Shown here: piece by piece, positions 36,074 through 45,151 of the stretch | Layout: every line of letters begins with the position of its first letter | Numbering within the stretch: position 1 is the first letter of the stretch | Assembly: GCA_000721375.1 (NCBI GenBank) | Contig: JOGW01000013.1 | Location: forward strand, 1-64,000 | Direction of reading: 5' to 3' | Source: Streptomyces sp. NRRL B-3428 | GTDB lineage: Bacteria > Actinomycetota > Actinomycetes > Streptomycetales > Streptomycetaceae | Length of the DNA stretch: 64,000 nt | Translations under genes and position numbers: made by a program | Notes under the pieces: generated by a model | Told to the model about the DNA's origin: nothing | What the model saw: the letters and a program-made list of their open reading frames with translations, nothing else | Databases searched by the model: none

Positions 36074-37399
36074 GTGGACACGGAAGAGTTCGAGCTGCCC
36101 AGGTCACGCGGAGCGGCCGAGCGCCTGCACGAGTTGGTCCCCGGGGGCGCACACACCTACGCCAAGGGCGACGATCAGTACCCCGAGGATCTGGCCCCGG
36201 TCATCAGCCACGGCCGCGGCGCCCATGTGTGGGACGTCGACGGCAACCGCTATGTCGAGTACGGCTCCGGTCTGCGCTCGGTCAGCCTCGGCCACGCCCA
36301 CCCCCGCGTCACGGAGGCGGCGCGCCGTGAACTCGACCGCGGCAGCAACTTCGTCCGGCCGTCCATGGTCGAACTCGACGCCGCGGAACGGTTCCTGGCC
36401 ACCGTGCCGACCGCGGAGATGGTGAAGTTCGCGAAGAACGGCTCGGACGTGACGACCGCCGCGGTGCGTCTGGCGCGTGCCGTCACCGGTCGTACCCGGG
36501 TGGCCATCTGCGGCGACCATCCCTTCTTCTCCGTGGACGACTGGTTCATCGGCACCACACCGATGTCGGCCGGCATCCCGGCGGCGACCACGGAGCTCAC
36601 CGTGGCGTTCCCGTACGGGGACCTGGCGGCCACGGAAGCGCTGCTCAGCCGGTACCAGAACGAGGTCGCCTGTCTGATCCTCGAACCCGCGGGACACAGC
36701 GAGCCGCCGCCCGGTTACCTCAGCGGTCTGCGTGAACTGGCCGACCGGCACGGCTGTGTGCTGATCTTCGACGAGATGATCACCGGCTTCCGCTGGTCGG
36801 AGGCGGGCGCGCAGGGGCTGTACGGCGTGGTGCCGGATCTGTCCACGTTCGGCAAGGCGCTGGGCAACGGGTTCGCCGTCTCCGCACTGGCCGGGCGTCG
36901 TGAGCTGATGGAGCGGGGCGGCCTTCGGGACCCCGGCGACCGGGTGTTCCTGCTGTCCACGACGCACGGCGCCGAGACCCACTCGCTGGCCGCCGCGATG
37001 GCCGTGCAGGCCACCTACTCCGAGGAGGGTGTGACCGCTCAACTGCACGCGCTCGGTGAGCGGTTGGCCGCCGGAGTGCGTGAGGCCGCGGCCGGGATGG
37101 GCGTCGCCGAGCACGTCGTCGTACGCGGCCGGGCCAGCAACCTGGTCTTCGCCACGCTCGACCCGGACGGGCAGCCCTCGCAGGAGTACCGGACGCTGTT
37201 CCTGCGCCGGCTTCTCGCGGGCGGGGTGCTCGCCCCGTCGTTCGTGGTGAGCAGCGCGCTGACGGAGGCGGACATCGAGCACACCGTGGATGTGGTGGGC
37301 CAGGCCTGCGCGGTGTACCGCAAGGCACTGGACGCCGGCGACCCCACGCCCTGGATGGGCGGACGACCCGTGAAGCCGGTGTTCCGCCGCCTGGCGTGA
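36074..37399 (+). CDS. Class III PLP aminotransferase (glutamate-1-semialdehyde-aminomutase-like)
   Basis: A 441-residue PLP enzyme. Lys261 in STFGKALGNGF is the Schiff-base lysine; IFDEMITGFRWS holds the Asp that contacts the PLP ring nitrogen, and KNGSDVTTAAVRLAR is the phosphate-binding region. It resembles HemL, but its place at the end of a polysaccharide cluster suggests it aminates a keto-sugar or a carbonyl side group. GTG at 36074 follows GAGAGGTGA with good spacing, 7 bp after the upstream stop. It is the last gene of the cluster. Confidence 0.85.
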   Translation: MDTEEFELPRSRGAAERLHELVPGGAHTYAKGDDQYPEDLAPVISHGRGAHVWDVDGNRYVEYGSGLRSVSLGHAHPRVTEAARRELDRGSNFVRPSMVELDAAERFLATVPTAEMVKFAKNGSDVTTAAVRLARAVTGRTRVAICGDHPFFSVDDWFIGTTPMSAGIPAATTELTVAFPYGDLAATEALLSRYQNEVACLILEPAGHSEPPPGYLSGLRELADRHGCVLIFDEMITGFRWSEAGAQGLYGVVPDLSTFGKALGNGFAVSALAGRRELMERGGLRDPGDRVFLLSTTHGAETHSLAAAMAVQATYSEEGVTAQLHALGERLAAGVREAAAGMGVAEHVVVRGRASNLVFATLDPDGQPSQEYRTLFLRRLLAGGVLAPSFVVSSALTEADIEHTVDVVGQACAVYRKALDAGDPTPWMGGRPVKPVFRRLA

Positions 37400-37417
37400 G
37401 CGTCCGGCGCGACGTCC

Positions 37418-37490
37418 GAGATGAGCTCACTTCGCGTGAAGTGAGCTCATCTCACGTGAGGTGGCCTCATTTCGCGTGAACCGAGCTCAC
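37418..37490. terminator. 16-bp perfect hairpin inside a 20-bp tandem repeat
   Basis: The arms 37418-37433 and 37438-37453 pair perfectly with a 4-nt loop (GCGT). The region also repeats with an exact 20-bp period from 37422, 37442, 37462 and partly 37482, consensus TGAGCTCATTTCGCGTGAAG. It lies between the converging aminotransferase and PAP2 genes, so a bidirectional terminator is the simplest reading. The extra repeats beyond the hairpin are unexplained. Confidence 0.75.
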
Positions 37491-37491
37491 G

Positions 37492-38154
37492 TCAGAAGCC
37501 GGCCCGCGGCTTGCGTTCCGCCAGGTGATCGGTCAGCCACGCGGTCGCCGGAACCACCGCGAGCGCGGTGCACCAGCCGCCGATGACATCGGTCGTGTAG
37601 TGGGCGCTCAGGGCGACCTGCGCCCAGCCCATCAAGGCGCCGGCGACCAGGGCCGCACCGAGGACGAGCGAGAGGCCGGCCGGCTTGGCCAGACCGAGCC
37701 GGCCGGCCGCGACCAGCGCGACCGCGAGGGTGAGCGCGGCCGCGAAGGCGGTGTGCCCGCTCGGGTACGACAGGTTGTCCTCGCCGTGGATGGTGCGTCC
37801 CACAACGGACTTGAGCAGTGTCCCGACGACGACGGTCAGGCCCACACCGGCCACGACGAACACGGCGGCCCGTGGGCGGCGCAGCAGCAGACAGCCGAGC
37901 ACCGCGATCGCGATGAGCGCCGCCGCTCCGGCCGGCTCCCCCAGGAAGTCGATGGCCAGCGCGACGGACCTCCAGGGAGCGCCCACCGCGTCCGCCGTCG
38001 GGTCCACGAGCCAGGCGTCCACTCCGCCGGGCGCTTTGTGGCCCGCGTACACGATGCCGAGCAGGGCGACCACCAGCGCGGCGAGCACCGCGATCGGCCC
38101 CAGCCACTCGCGCAGCGAGGTGGGCAGCACTCGGCCTTCTGCTTCAGTCGACAC
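37492..38154 (-). CDS. PAP2-superfamily membrane phosphatase
   Basis: A 220-residue integral membrane phosphatase with about six helices. The three motifs are visible: KSVVGRTIHGED (degenerate KxxxxxxRP), YPSGH, and SAHYTTDVIGGW, giving the catalytic His pair. Such enzymes hydrolyse lipid phosphates such as undecaprenyl pyrophosphate or phosphatidic acid. It might recycle lipid carrier for the adjacent polysaccharide system, although it is on the opposite strand. GTG at 38154 is chosen for the GGGGGA just upstream. Confidence 0.85.
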   Translation of the reverse strand: MSTEAEGRVLPTSLREWLGPIAVLAALVVALLGIVYAGHKAPGGVDAWLVDPTADAVGAPWRSVALAIDFLGEPAGAAALIAIAVLGCLLLRRPRAAVFVVAGVGLTVVVGTLLKSVVGRTIHGEDNLSYPSGHTAFAAALTLAVALVAAGRLGLAKPAGLSLVLGAALVAGALMGWAQVALSAHYTTDVIGGWCTALAVVPATAWLTDHLAERKPRAGF

Positions 38155-38312
38155 CGATCCCCCAGTAACGAGCCCCAGTTCATGGCCGACCCGCCCATGG
38201 TGACGTCGAACCGCCCCTTGGACATCCCCCCGGCCCGTACGACAACGAACCCTAGCCAACAAGGCGTTCGCACCGCACCCCTACCAAATGGCCACGGCTC
38301 GGACGGCCTGAT

Positions 38313-40088
38313 TCACCCCCGCCGCTGGGCCGCGAGCCGTACCGCCGCGTTGGCCGCCCCGTACCCCCGATAGCCGCGTCCGCGCTGCACCAGCTCGAAG
38401 AAGACCCGGCCCACCGTCTCCGTGTAGCAGTGCAGGAACGTGCCGCCCGGCTCCTCGTCGTAGAGGATCCCGAGTTCTCGGTACGTGGCCAACTCAGGCT
38501 CGACGAGCGGGAATCTGGCAGCGAGGTCCTCGTAGTAGTTGCCCGGCACGCGAAGGATGCGACCGCCTGCCTCTCGGTAGCGGCGGACGGCGGTGACGAG
38601 ATCGCCGGTGGCCAGCGCGACGTGCTGGGGCCGGGCCGCGGCATCGGCGGGTGCGGGGCCGACGGCCAGGGCGATCCGGACACGGCCGTCGGCGGTGGCG
38701 ACGGCGCGACTGCGCAGGAGGCCGTACGGATCCGCCACGTCCACACTGCCCTCGGGGTCGAGGCCGAGCACGGTGCGGTGGAACAGCGCCGCCTCGTCGA
38801 ACTGGTGCCAGGGCTGGGTGAGCGCGAGATGGTCGATGCCCCGGATCTCACCGGGGCGCCGCCGCGTCGTGTCACGGGTGAAGTCGCCCCGCCAGGTGGG
38901 GCCTTGGGCGGCGCAGAGGAAGAGTTCGGTGCCGTCGGGTGCGGCGATCGCGTCGATCGGCGCGTCCGTGCGGGCTCTGCGCCTGGGGATCAGGGGCGCG
39001 AGGAGCGCTTCGGCGCGCTGCGCGGCCGCGGCGGGGTCGGGTGACTCCAGACCGATGGCGGCCAGCCGCGTCTCGGTGCGGTGGGCGGTGGCACCGCTGT
39101 TGACGAGGATCCGCGCCTCACCCTGCTCCCACAGGTCGACCGGCTTGGAGCGGTGGCGCGCCGTACGGGAGAAGCCGAGCGCGCGCAGGGTCGCGGCGAC
39201 CGGCTCGGGGTCGGAGGCGACGAGCTCGGCGAAGGCGAACCCGGTGGGCGGGACCGGGGGTTGGAGCGCGGGAGCCAGACCGGCCTGCTCCTGCAGGGCG
39301 AGCAGGGAGCGGCGTGCGTCCACGGCGGTGGGTCCGGCGTCCGCCTGCCGGAAGACGTCATTGAAGACTTCGAGGGAGAGCGGCCCGGTGTATCCGGCGC
39401 GCAGGACATGACCGAGCAGGCCCGCGATGTCGAAGGCGCCCTGTCCGGGGAAGCAGCGGTGGTGGCGGCTCCACTGCAGGACGTCCATGGCGAGTTGGGG
39501 TGCGTCGGCGAGCTGGAGGAAGAAGATCTTCTCGCCGGGGATGTCCTCGATGGCCTCGGGGTCGCTGCCCCGCGCGAGGATGTGGAAGCTGTCGAGACAG
39601 ACACCGAGCGCGGGATGGCCGGCCGCTTCGACGATGCGCCAGGCGTGGTCGTAGGTGTCGACCCGGCGCCCCCATGCGAGAGCTTCGTAGGCGACGCGTA
39701 TGCCGTGCTCGTCGGCGAGCCGGGCCAGGCGGTGCAGGTGCTCCGCGGCGAGCGCGTCGTCGTCGGCGGTGTGCGGCGAGACGCTGGAGCAGACGAGGAC
39801 GGTGTCGGCGCCCAGGCGCCGCATCAGACGGAACTTGTGCTCGGCCCGCCGGAGGTTGCGGGCGAACTGCCGCTCGTCCGGGACGCCTTCGATGTCCCGC
39901 AGCGGCTGGTAGAGGTCGATCGCCAGACCGAGGTCGGCGGTGCGGGCGCGAATCTCCTCGGGGCTCTGCTCCGCGGCCAGCAGGTCGTTCTCGAAGAGTT
40001 CCACCGCGTCGAAGCCGGCCCGTGCGGCGGCCGTGAGCTTCTCGGTGAGGCTGCCGCTCAGGGAGACGGTGGCTATGGCGGTGCGCAT
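38313..40088 (-). CDS. qsuB: 3-dehydroshikimate dehydratase (QsuB-type fusion)
   Basis: A 591-residue two-domain protein. Residues 1-275 are a sugar-isomerase-like TIM barrel with metal-site residues in ELFENDL, YEAL, CLDSFH and LEVFND, which converts 3-dehydroshikimate to protocatechuate. Residues 290-591 are a VOC fold related to 4-hydroxyphenylpyruvate dioxygenase, with IDHLALTQP and GGTFLHCYTETVGRVFFELVQR. This layout is that of QsuB from Corynebacterium. It is divergent from an MHS transporter and close to a shikimate dehydrogenase, all fitting quinate/shikimate catabolism. Confidence 0.9.
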   Translation of the reverse strand: MRTAIATVSLSGSLTEKLTAAARAGFDAVELFENDLLAAEQSPEEIRARTADLGLAIDLYQPLRDIEGVPDERQFARNLRRAEHKFRLMRRLGADTVLVCSSVSPHTADDDALAAEHLHRLARLADEHGIRVAYEALAWGRRVDTYDHAWRIVEAAGHPALGVCLDSFHILARGSDPEAIEDIPGEKIFFLQLADAPQLAMDVLQWSRHHRCFPGQGAFDIAGLLGHVLRAGYTGPLSLEVFNDVFRQADAGPTAVDARRSLLALQEQAGLAPALQPPVPPTGFAFAELVASDPEPVAATLRALGFSRTARHRSKPVDLWEQGEARILVNSGATAHRTETRLAAIGLESPDPAAAAQRAEALLAPLIPRRRARTDAPIDAIAAPDGTELFLCAAQGPTWRGDFTRDTTRRRPGEIRGIDHLALTQPWHQFDEAALFHRTVLGLDPEGSVDVADPYGLLRSRAVATADGRVRIALAVGPAPADAAARPQHVALATGDLVTAVRRYREAGGRILRVPGNYYEDLAARFPLVEPELATYRELGILYDEEPGGTFLHCYTETVGRVFFELVQRGRGYRGYGAANAAVRLAAQRRG

Positions 40089-40100
40089 GGACGGGGCCTC

Positions 40101-40230
40101 GCAATCTCTTGTGCAATCCCTTGACAGCTGCGCGGACGCTCGGCAGCATCCGCTTCAAGTTAATTAACTATCTAGTACGTTAACGAGCCGCCGGCTCCAG
40201 CAGAACCCCCGTGCTCCAGCAGAACCCCCC
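40101..40230. promoter_or_regulatory. Divergent control region with AT-rich operator candidate
   Basis: This is the divergent gap between the dehydratase and the transporter. At 40159-40168 there is GTTAATTAAC, and 40164-40183 is an inverted repeat (TTAACTATCTAGTACGTTAA), standing out as AT-rich in a GC-rich genome. A 12-bp direct repeat lies at 40101-40124 (GCAATCTCTTGT, GCAATCCCTTGA), overlapping TTGACA at 40121. A 17-bp direct repeat (GCTCCAGCAGAACCCCC) lies at 40194-40210 and 40213-40229. The TetR protein at 42643 is the natural candidate ligand-responsive repressor. Confidence 0.55.
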
Positions 40231-40247
40231 GTCCCCGAGGAGTCACC

Positions 40248-41615
40248 GTGTCCGCTCACCCGCAGACCGACCCGCCACCGCCCCCACCGGTGCAGGGCAA
40301 ACCCCGCAAGGCCGCGTTCGCCGCCTGGATCGGCAGCGCCCTGGAGTACTACGACTTCTTCATCTACGGCAGTGCCGCAGCCCTCGTCTTCCCCAAGGTC
40401 TTCTTCGACCCCGACGACCCGGCCACCGCCACGCTCATCTCGCTCGCGACGTTCGGCGTCGCCTACGCCGCCCGTCCGATCGGCGCGCTCTTCCTCGGAC
40501 ACTTCGGCGACCGGCTCGGCCGGCGGCGGATCATGGTGTGGACGCTGATCCTGATGGGTCTGTCCACCTTCCTGATCGGCTGTCTTCCCACGTACGCCCA
40601 AGTCGGCACGCTCGCCCCGGTGTTGCTGGTCCTCATGCGTGTGCTGCAGGGGCTCTCCGCGGCCGGTGAACAGGCCAGCGCCAACTCGATGACCCTCGAG
40701 CACGCGCCCGACGACCGGCGCGGCTACTTCACCAGCTTCACCCTCAACGGCACCCAGGCCGGGCAGATCCTCGCGACCCTGATCTTCATCCCGATCGCCT
40801 CGCTGCCCGAGCACCAGCTGTACACCTGGGGCTGGCGGATCCCGTTCCTGCTGAGTGTGGTCGTGGCCGTCGCGGGCTATGTGATCCGTCGCAAGCTGGA
40901 GGAGACCCCGGTCTTCGAGCAGGCGGCGGCCGAGAACGCGGTGGCCAGGCTGCCGCTCGCGGAGCTCCTGCGCGACCACTGGGCGAGCGTGCTCCGGGTC
41001 GTCGCGGCCGCGCTGATCGCCACGGTGAGCACGATCTTCTCCGTCTGGGCCCTGACCTTCGCGACCAGCGACTCGGTGGGCCTGAGCAGGACGGGGATGC
41101 TGTGGGTGAACGGCGCCGCCAACGGAGTCGCCCTGCTCGCCATCCCCCTGTGGGCCCGGCTCTCCGACCGGATCGGGCGCAAGCCGGTCTTCGTCGGCGG
41201 TGCGCTCGGCTGCGGCGTGATGATCTTCGTCTATCTGTGGGCGATCTCCACGGGCAGCTATCCGCTGGTGTTCTTCGTCGGCCTGGCGTTCTTCGGCGTG
41301 GTCTACAGCATGGCCAACGGCATCTGGCCCTCCTTCTACGGGGAGATGTTCCCGGCGCGGGTCAGGCTCTCCGGGATGGCGATCGGTACACAGATCGGCT
41401 TCGCCATCGCCGGGTTCGCCGTGACCTTCGCCGCCGAGATCGACGGTCCCGCCGGCGACGACTGGCTCCCGGTCGCCATGTTCACCGCCGCGTTCTGCGT
41501 GATCTGCGCGGTGGCGGTGGGCACCGGACGCGAGACGCACAAGGTGCCGACGGCCGAACTCGGGCTGCGGCCGCGGAAGGAACCGGTAGGCGAGCGCATC
41601 CCCGCCGCACTCTGA
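40248..41615 (+). CDS. MHS-family MFS transporter, probably shikimate/quinate uptake
   Basis: A 455-residue twelve-helix transporter of the metabolite:H+ symporter group. The first helix reads AAFAAWIGSALEYYDFFIYG and the loop 2-3 motif is GHFGDRLGRRRIMVWTL, both diagnostic for MHS proteins such as ShiA and ProP. Position between the QsuB-type dehydratase and shikimate dehydrogenase supports quinate, shikimate or protocatechuate as substrate. GTG at 40248 follows GAGGAGTCACC. Confidence 0.9.
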   Translation: MSAHPQTDPPPPPPVQGKPRKAAFAAWIGSALEYYDFFIYGSAAALVFPKVFFDPDDPATATLISLATFGVAYAARPIGALFLGHFGDRLGRRRIMVWTLILMGLSTFLIGCLPTYAQVGTLAPVLLVLMRVLQGLSAAGEQASANSMTLEHAPDDRRGYFTSFTLNGTQAGQILATLIFIPIASLPEHQLYTWGWRIPFLLSVVVAVAGYVIRRKLEETPVFEQAAAENAVARLPLAELLRDHWASVLRVVAAALIATVSTIFSVWALTFATSDSVGLSRTGMLWVNGAANGVALLAIPLWARLSDRIGRKPVFVGGALGCGVMIFVYLWAISTGSYPLVFFVGLAFFGVVYSMANGIWPSFYGEMFPARVRLSGMAIGTQIGFAIAGFAVTFAAEIDGPAGDDWLPVAMFTAAFCVICAVAVGTGRETHKVPTAELGLRPRKEPVGERIPAAL

Positions 41616-41716
41616 GCCCCGGGGCGGCCTCCCTCGCGCGGGGAGGCCGCCCGCTGTCGTACGCAGAAGTGGTACGCGGCCGCCGAGTCGCCTCGTACCC
41701 ATGGAAGAAGGACATC

Positions 41717-42604
41717 TTGACCTCGTACCTCACCGGCCTCATCGGCGCCGGCATCGGCCCCTCGCTCAGCCCGCAGCTGCACGAGCGGGAGGCGGACCGG
41801 CAGGGTGTGCGCCTGCTCTACCGTGTACTCGACCTCGACACCCTGCGCCGATCGCCCGCGGACGTGGGTGAGTTGGTGCGGGCGGCACGGGCCGTCGGCT
41901 TCGACGGGCTCAACATCACCCATCCCTGCAAGCAGTTGGTCATCGAGCATCTCGACGAACTCTCGCCCGAGGCGGGCCGGCTCGGCGCGGTCAACACGGT
42001 CGTCTTCCGCGAGGGTCGTGCGATCGGCCACAACACCGATGTCACCGGGTTCGCGACCTCCTTCGCGCGCACTCTGCCGGATGTGGCGCTCGGCCGGGTC
42101 GTCCAGCTCGGCGCGGGCGGTGCGGGGGCGGCCGTCGCCCATGCGCTGCTCACCCTGGGCGCGGACCGGCTCACGCTCGTCGACACCGACCCCGCCCGGG
42201 CCGCCCGGCTGGCCGAGGATCTGACCGCGCGCTTCGGGCCGGACCGCGCGGTGGCCGGTCCGCCGTCGGCGCTCCAGGGTCCGGCATCGGTGCTCGCCGA
42301 TGCCCACGGCCTGGTGAACGCCACCCCGATCGGCATGGCCGCGCACCCCGGACTCCCGCTGCCCGCCGAGCTGTTGCACCCCGGCCTGTGGGTGGCCGAG
42401 GTGGTCTACCGGCCGCTGCGGACCGCGCTGCTCGACGCGGCGCGCGAGCTCGGCTGCCGCACGCTGGACGGGGGCGGGATGGCGGTCTTCCAAGCGGCCG
42501 ACGCCTTCCGCCTGTTCACGGGCCTGAGCCCGGACACCGAAGCGATGCTCGGCGACTTCGCTACCCTCGCGGGCTCCCCGGAGCCACTGCAGCGCCGCAG
42601 TTAG
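41717..42604 (+). CDS. Quinate/shikimate 5-dehydrogenase
   Basis: A 295-residue AroE/YdiB-type dehydrogenase. The substrate domain has GAGIGPSLSPQLHEREA, catalytic Lys in NITHPCKQ and Asp in GHNTDVTGF. The cofactor domain has LGAGGAGAAVAHAL followed by LVDTDPARA; the acidic residue after the second beta strand favours NAD over NADP, as in catabolic quinate/shikimate dehydrogenases. TTG at 41717 follows GAAGGA. It feeds 3-dehydroquinate or 3-dehydroshikimate to the dehydratase. Confidence 0.9.
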   Translation: MTSYLTGLIGAGIGPSLSPQLHEREADRQGVRLLYRVLDLDTLRRSPADVGELVRAARAVGFDGLNITHPCKQLVIEHLDELSPEAGRLGAVNTVVFREGRAIGHNTDVTGFATSFARTLPDVALGRVVQLGAGGAGAAVAHALLTLGADRLTLVDTDPARAARLAEDLTARFGPDRAVAGPPSALQGPASVLADAHGLVNATPIGMAAHPGLPLPAELLHPGLWVAEVVYRPLRTALLDAARELGCRTLDGGGMAVFQAADAFRLFTGLSPDTEAMLGDFATLAGSPEPLQRRS

Positions 42605-42642
42605 ACTGGCGGGCGCCGCATCGTCCGTACCCGAGGAGCCGC

Positions 42643-43302
42643 ATGCCCGCCGCGCAGCCCACCGAGTCCTCTTCGCGGCGCACCCGGGACGCGGCCCGCA
42701 CCAAGGCGGAGATCCTCGATGTGGCCACGGAGGAATTCGCCCGGGCCGGCTACACCGGGGCGCGTGTGGACGAGATCGCCGCACGGATGCGCACCACGAA
42801 GCGGATGATCTACTACTACTTCGGCAGCAAGGAACAGCTCTTCACCGCCGTGCTCGAACGCGCCTACACGGTGATCCGCACCCAGGAGCAGAAGCTCGAC
42901 GTCGAGCATCTGGATCCGGTCGCGGCGATCCGCCGGCTTGCCGAGCTGACCTTCGACCACCACGAGGCCCACCCCGACTTCATCCGCCTCGTGAGCATCG
43001 AGAACATCCACGGCGCGGAGCATGTGGCGGGCTCGGAGCATCTGCGCTCGCTCAACTCACCGGCGATCGAGGTGATCGGCCGCATCCTGGCGGCGGGCCG
43101 CGCGGAGGGTTCCTTCCGCGACGACGTGGACGCCATCGACGTCCACGCCATGATCAGCTCGTTCTGCTTCTTCCGTGTCGCCAACCGGCATACGTTCCAG
43201 GCCTTGTTCGGCCGGGATCTGACGCAGGCGGGGCGGCGGGAGCACTACCGGACGATGCTCGGGGACATGGTGATCGGGTATCTGACGGCGCGGGGCGCCT
43301 AG
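42643..43302 (+). CDS. TetR-family regulator
   Basis: A 219-residue repressor. The N-terminal HTH (FARAGYTGARVDEIAARMRTTKRMIYYYFGSKEQLF) is typical of TetR. The C-terminal domain is helical and resembles the fatty-acid/aromatic regulator type. It lies 38 bp after the shikimate dehydrogenase gene and is likely co-transcribed with it. It probably controls the quinate/shikimate genes through the AT-rich site at 40159-40183, an inference from context. Confidence 0.88.
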   Translation: MPAAQPTESSSRRTRDAARTKAEILDVATEEFARAGYTGARVDEIAARMRTTKRMIYYYFGSKEQLFTAVLERAYTVIRTQEQKLDVEHLDPVAAIRRLAELTFDHHEAHPDFIRLVSIENIHGAEHVAGSEHLRSLNSPAIEVIGRILAAGRAEGSFRDDVDAIDVHAMISSFCFFRVANRHTFQALFGRDLTQAGRREHYRTMLGDMVIGYLTARGA

Positions 43303-43377
43303 GCCCCACGGGCCGCGCCCGGCCCTACACTCCATGAACCAATTGGGACCATTCGGACAAAAGGATGGGTTCGGTTC

Positions 43378-45063
43378 ATGGGTATGCGGCTCAGGGCAGG
43401 CCTCACGAGCGTCGCGCTTCTCGCTTCCTTGCTGACGGTGACCGGCTTCGGGGCGGGCGGCGAGGACGGCCCGCCCGCCCCGTCCGCCGGACCCCCGGTG
43501 CCCGAGATGGTGGTGACGAACAATCCCTCGGGCAGTGCGGCGCAGCAGAACGCCATCGAGACGCATGTACGCGAGCTGATCAAGGGCGCTCCCCCCGGCT
43601 CGACCATCCGCTACGTCTCGTACTACACGTGGGCCGGCGCGCTGACCGCGGACCTCATCGCGGCACACCGGGACCGGGGCGTCGATGTGCAGGTGGTCCT
43701 GGACGAGCTGGAGGCGAACAACCCCAAGTCCGCGCTGCCCTCGCTCGCGGACGCGCTCGGTACGAACACCTCCGCGAAGTCGTTCGTCAAGGTGTGCCCC
43801 AAGGGCAAGGCGTGCATCGGCCCGAAGGGCGGCATCACCCACTCCAAGTTCTGGCTGTTCTCGCAGACGGGCGGATCGCACAACGTGATCGTGAGCGCGT
43901 CCGCGAACATCAGCCCGGGCAGTCGGCAGAACCTGTGGAACTCCTCGGTGACCCTCGTCGGCCGCGACAAGGTCTACGAGGGGTTCCGCGCCTTCTTCAC
44001 CGACATGGCCAGAACCGGCACCCAGCCGAACTACTACCGCACCGCGGCACAGGGACCCGCCGAGGCGTTCTTCTTTCCCCGGGCCGGCGCGGGGGACGCC
44101 ACCGACACGATCGTCGGCGCCCTGCAGAAGGTGAGCTGCACCAAGCAGTCCACCGGGTCCCCCACCACCCTTCGGGTCAACATGTTCAGCCTCGAACGCC
44201 CGGGTGTGGCACGGCAGTTGTGGGAACTCGGCAGAAAGGGCTGCAAGGTCGACATCGTCTACAGCTTCCTGTCGGACGGAGCCCACAAGGAACTCCTGAA
44301 GAAGTCCGGGAACTACCACGGTCCGTCGCTTTGGCCGTCGCAGAACACCTACGTACGGGGCTGCGTCACCTTCGACACCTTCACGCACGAGAAGTACCTG
44401 CTGATCGAGGGCGGGTACGCGGGGAAGAGCAACCAGAAGATCGTCTTCTCGGGCAGCCACAACTACACCTCCCGCGCCCTGCGCACCAACAACGAGCAGC
44501 TGGTGAAGCTGGCCTCCCCCGCGCTGTACGACGGCTACCGGCAGAACTTCCTCGCCGTACGCGCGAGTCTGCAGCCCCGCCTCGACCCCGACGAGAACGG
44601 TCTGCCGGACGCCCCGGCACCGCCGCGGGCCGTCACCATGCCGCGGTGGCTGCTCGAGGAACTCGACATCCCCCTGGAGCAGAACGGTCCGCCGCTGCCG
44701 ACCTCGCCCGGCTGCGTCTGCCCCGCGCAGGGCGACTTCGCCAAGAAGTGGAAGGAGCTCGGCGCGCAGGGCGGCAAGCTGAAGTGCCCGACCTCGAACT
44801 CCCGGAAGGCCACCGGAGGCGTTCAGCAGTCCTTCGTGGGCGGGACCCTGTACTGGTCGAGGGCTACCGGCGCCCATGTGGTCTGGAAGAACGGCGCGAT
44901 CGGGCCCCGCTACACGTCCCTGGGAGCCGACGGCGGCCGCCTCGGCCTGCCGGTCACCGATGAGTGGAAACTGTCCAGCGGCAAGGGGTGGCGGCAGATC
45001 TTCCAGCACGGTCGCATCACGTGGGACAAGGGGACGAAGAAGACGGTCGTGACGTACTCCTGA
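43378..45063 (+). CDS. Secreted phospholipase D-like protein with LGFP repeats
   Basis: A 561-residue exported protein. Residues 1-26 are a signal peptide. Two HxK motifs of the PLD superfamily are present, HSKFWLF followed by SASANIS and HEKYLLI followed by SGSHNYTSRAL, although the Asp of HxKxxxxD is not obvious in either. The C-terminal 110 residues are LGFP-type repeats (WKELGAQGGKLKCP and YTSLGADGGRLGLPVTDEW), which bind the cell envelope. It may attack phospholipids or other phosphodiesters outside the cell. ATG at 43378 has AAAAGGA upstream. Confidence 0.88.
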   Translation: MGMRLRAGLTSVALLASLLTVTGFGAGGEDGPPAPSAGPPVPEMVVTNNPSGSAAQQNAIETHVRELIKGAPPGSTIRYVSYYTWAGALTADLIAAHRDRGVDVQVVLDELEANNPKSALPSLADALGTNTSAKSFVKVCPKGKACIGPKGGITHSKFWLFSQTGGSHNVIVSASANISPGSRQNLWNSSVTLVGRDKVYEGFRAFFTDMARTGTQPNYYRTAAQGPAEAFFFPRAGAGDATDTIVGALQKVSCTKQSTGSPTTLRVNMFSLERPGVARQLWELGRKGCKVDIVYSFLSDGAHKELLKKSGNYHGPSLWPSQNTYVRGCVTFDTFTHEKYLLIEGGYAGKSNQKIVFSGSHNYTSRALRTNNEQLVKLASPALYDGYRQNFLAVRASLQPRLDPDENGLPDAPAPPRAVTMPRWLLEELDIPLEQNGPPLPTSPGCVCPAQGDFAKKWKELGAQGGKLKCPTSNSRKATGGVQQSFVGGTLYWSRATGAHVVWKNGAIGPRYTSLGADGGRLGLPVTDEWKLSSGKGWRQIFQHGRITWDKGTKKTVVTYS

Positions 45064-45151
45064 ACCGGACTCCTGAACCGGAATTCCGAACCGGATCCCT
45101 GAACCGGACTCCCGAACCGGACTCCCGAACCGGACTCCCGAACCGGACTAC
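45061..45151. repeat. Seven exact 13-bp tandem repeats filling a convergent gap
   Basis: Seven head-to-tail units of exactly 13 bp, consensus YGAACCGGACTCC, occupy 45061-45151. The first unit begins with the stop TGA of the phospholipase-like gene, and the stop of the DeoR gene (45148-45150) lies in the last unit. The units differ at few positions (first base T or C; two units change the ACT part). It looks like a minisatellite between converging genes. No hairpin strong enough for a terminator is obvious. Confidence 0.85.

Noticed and set aside
9623..37399. Alginate biosynthesis locus
   Set aside because: Only the dehydrogenase and lyase/beta-helix types fit; there is no Alg8/Alg44 synthase, and Wzx/Wzy-type genes are present instead.
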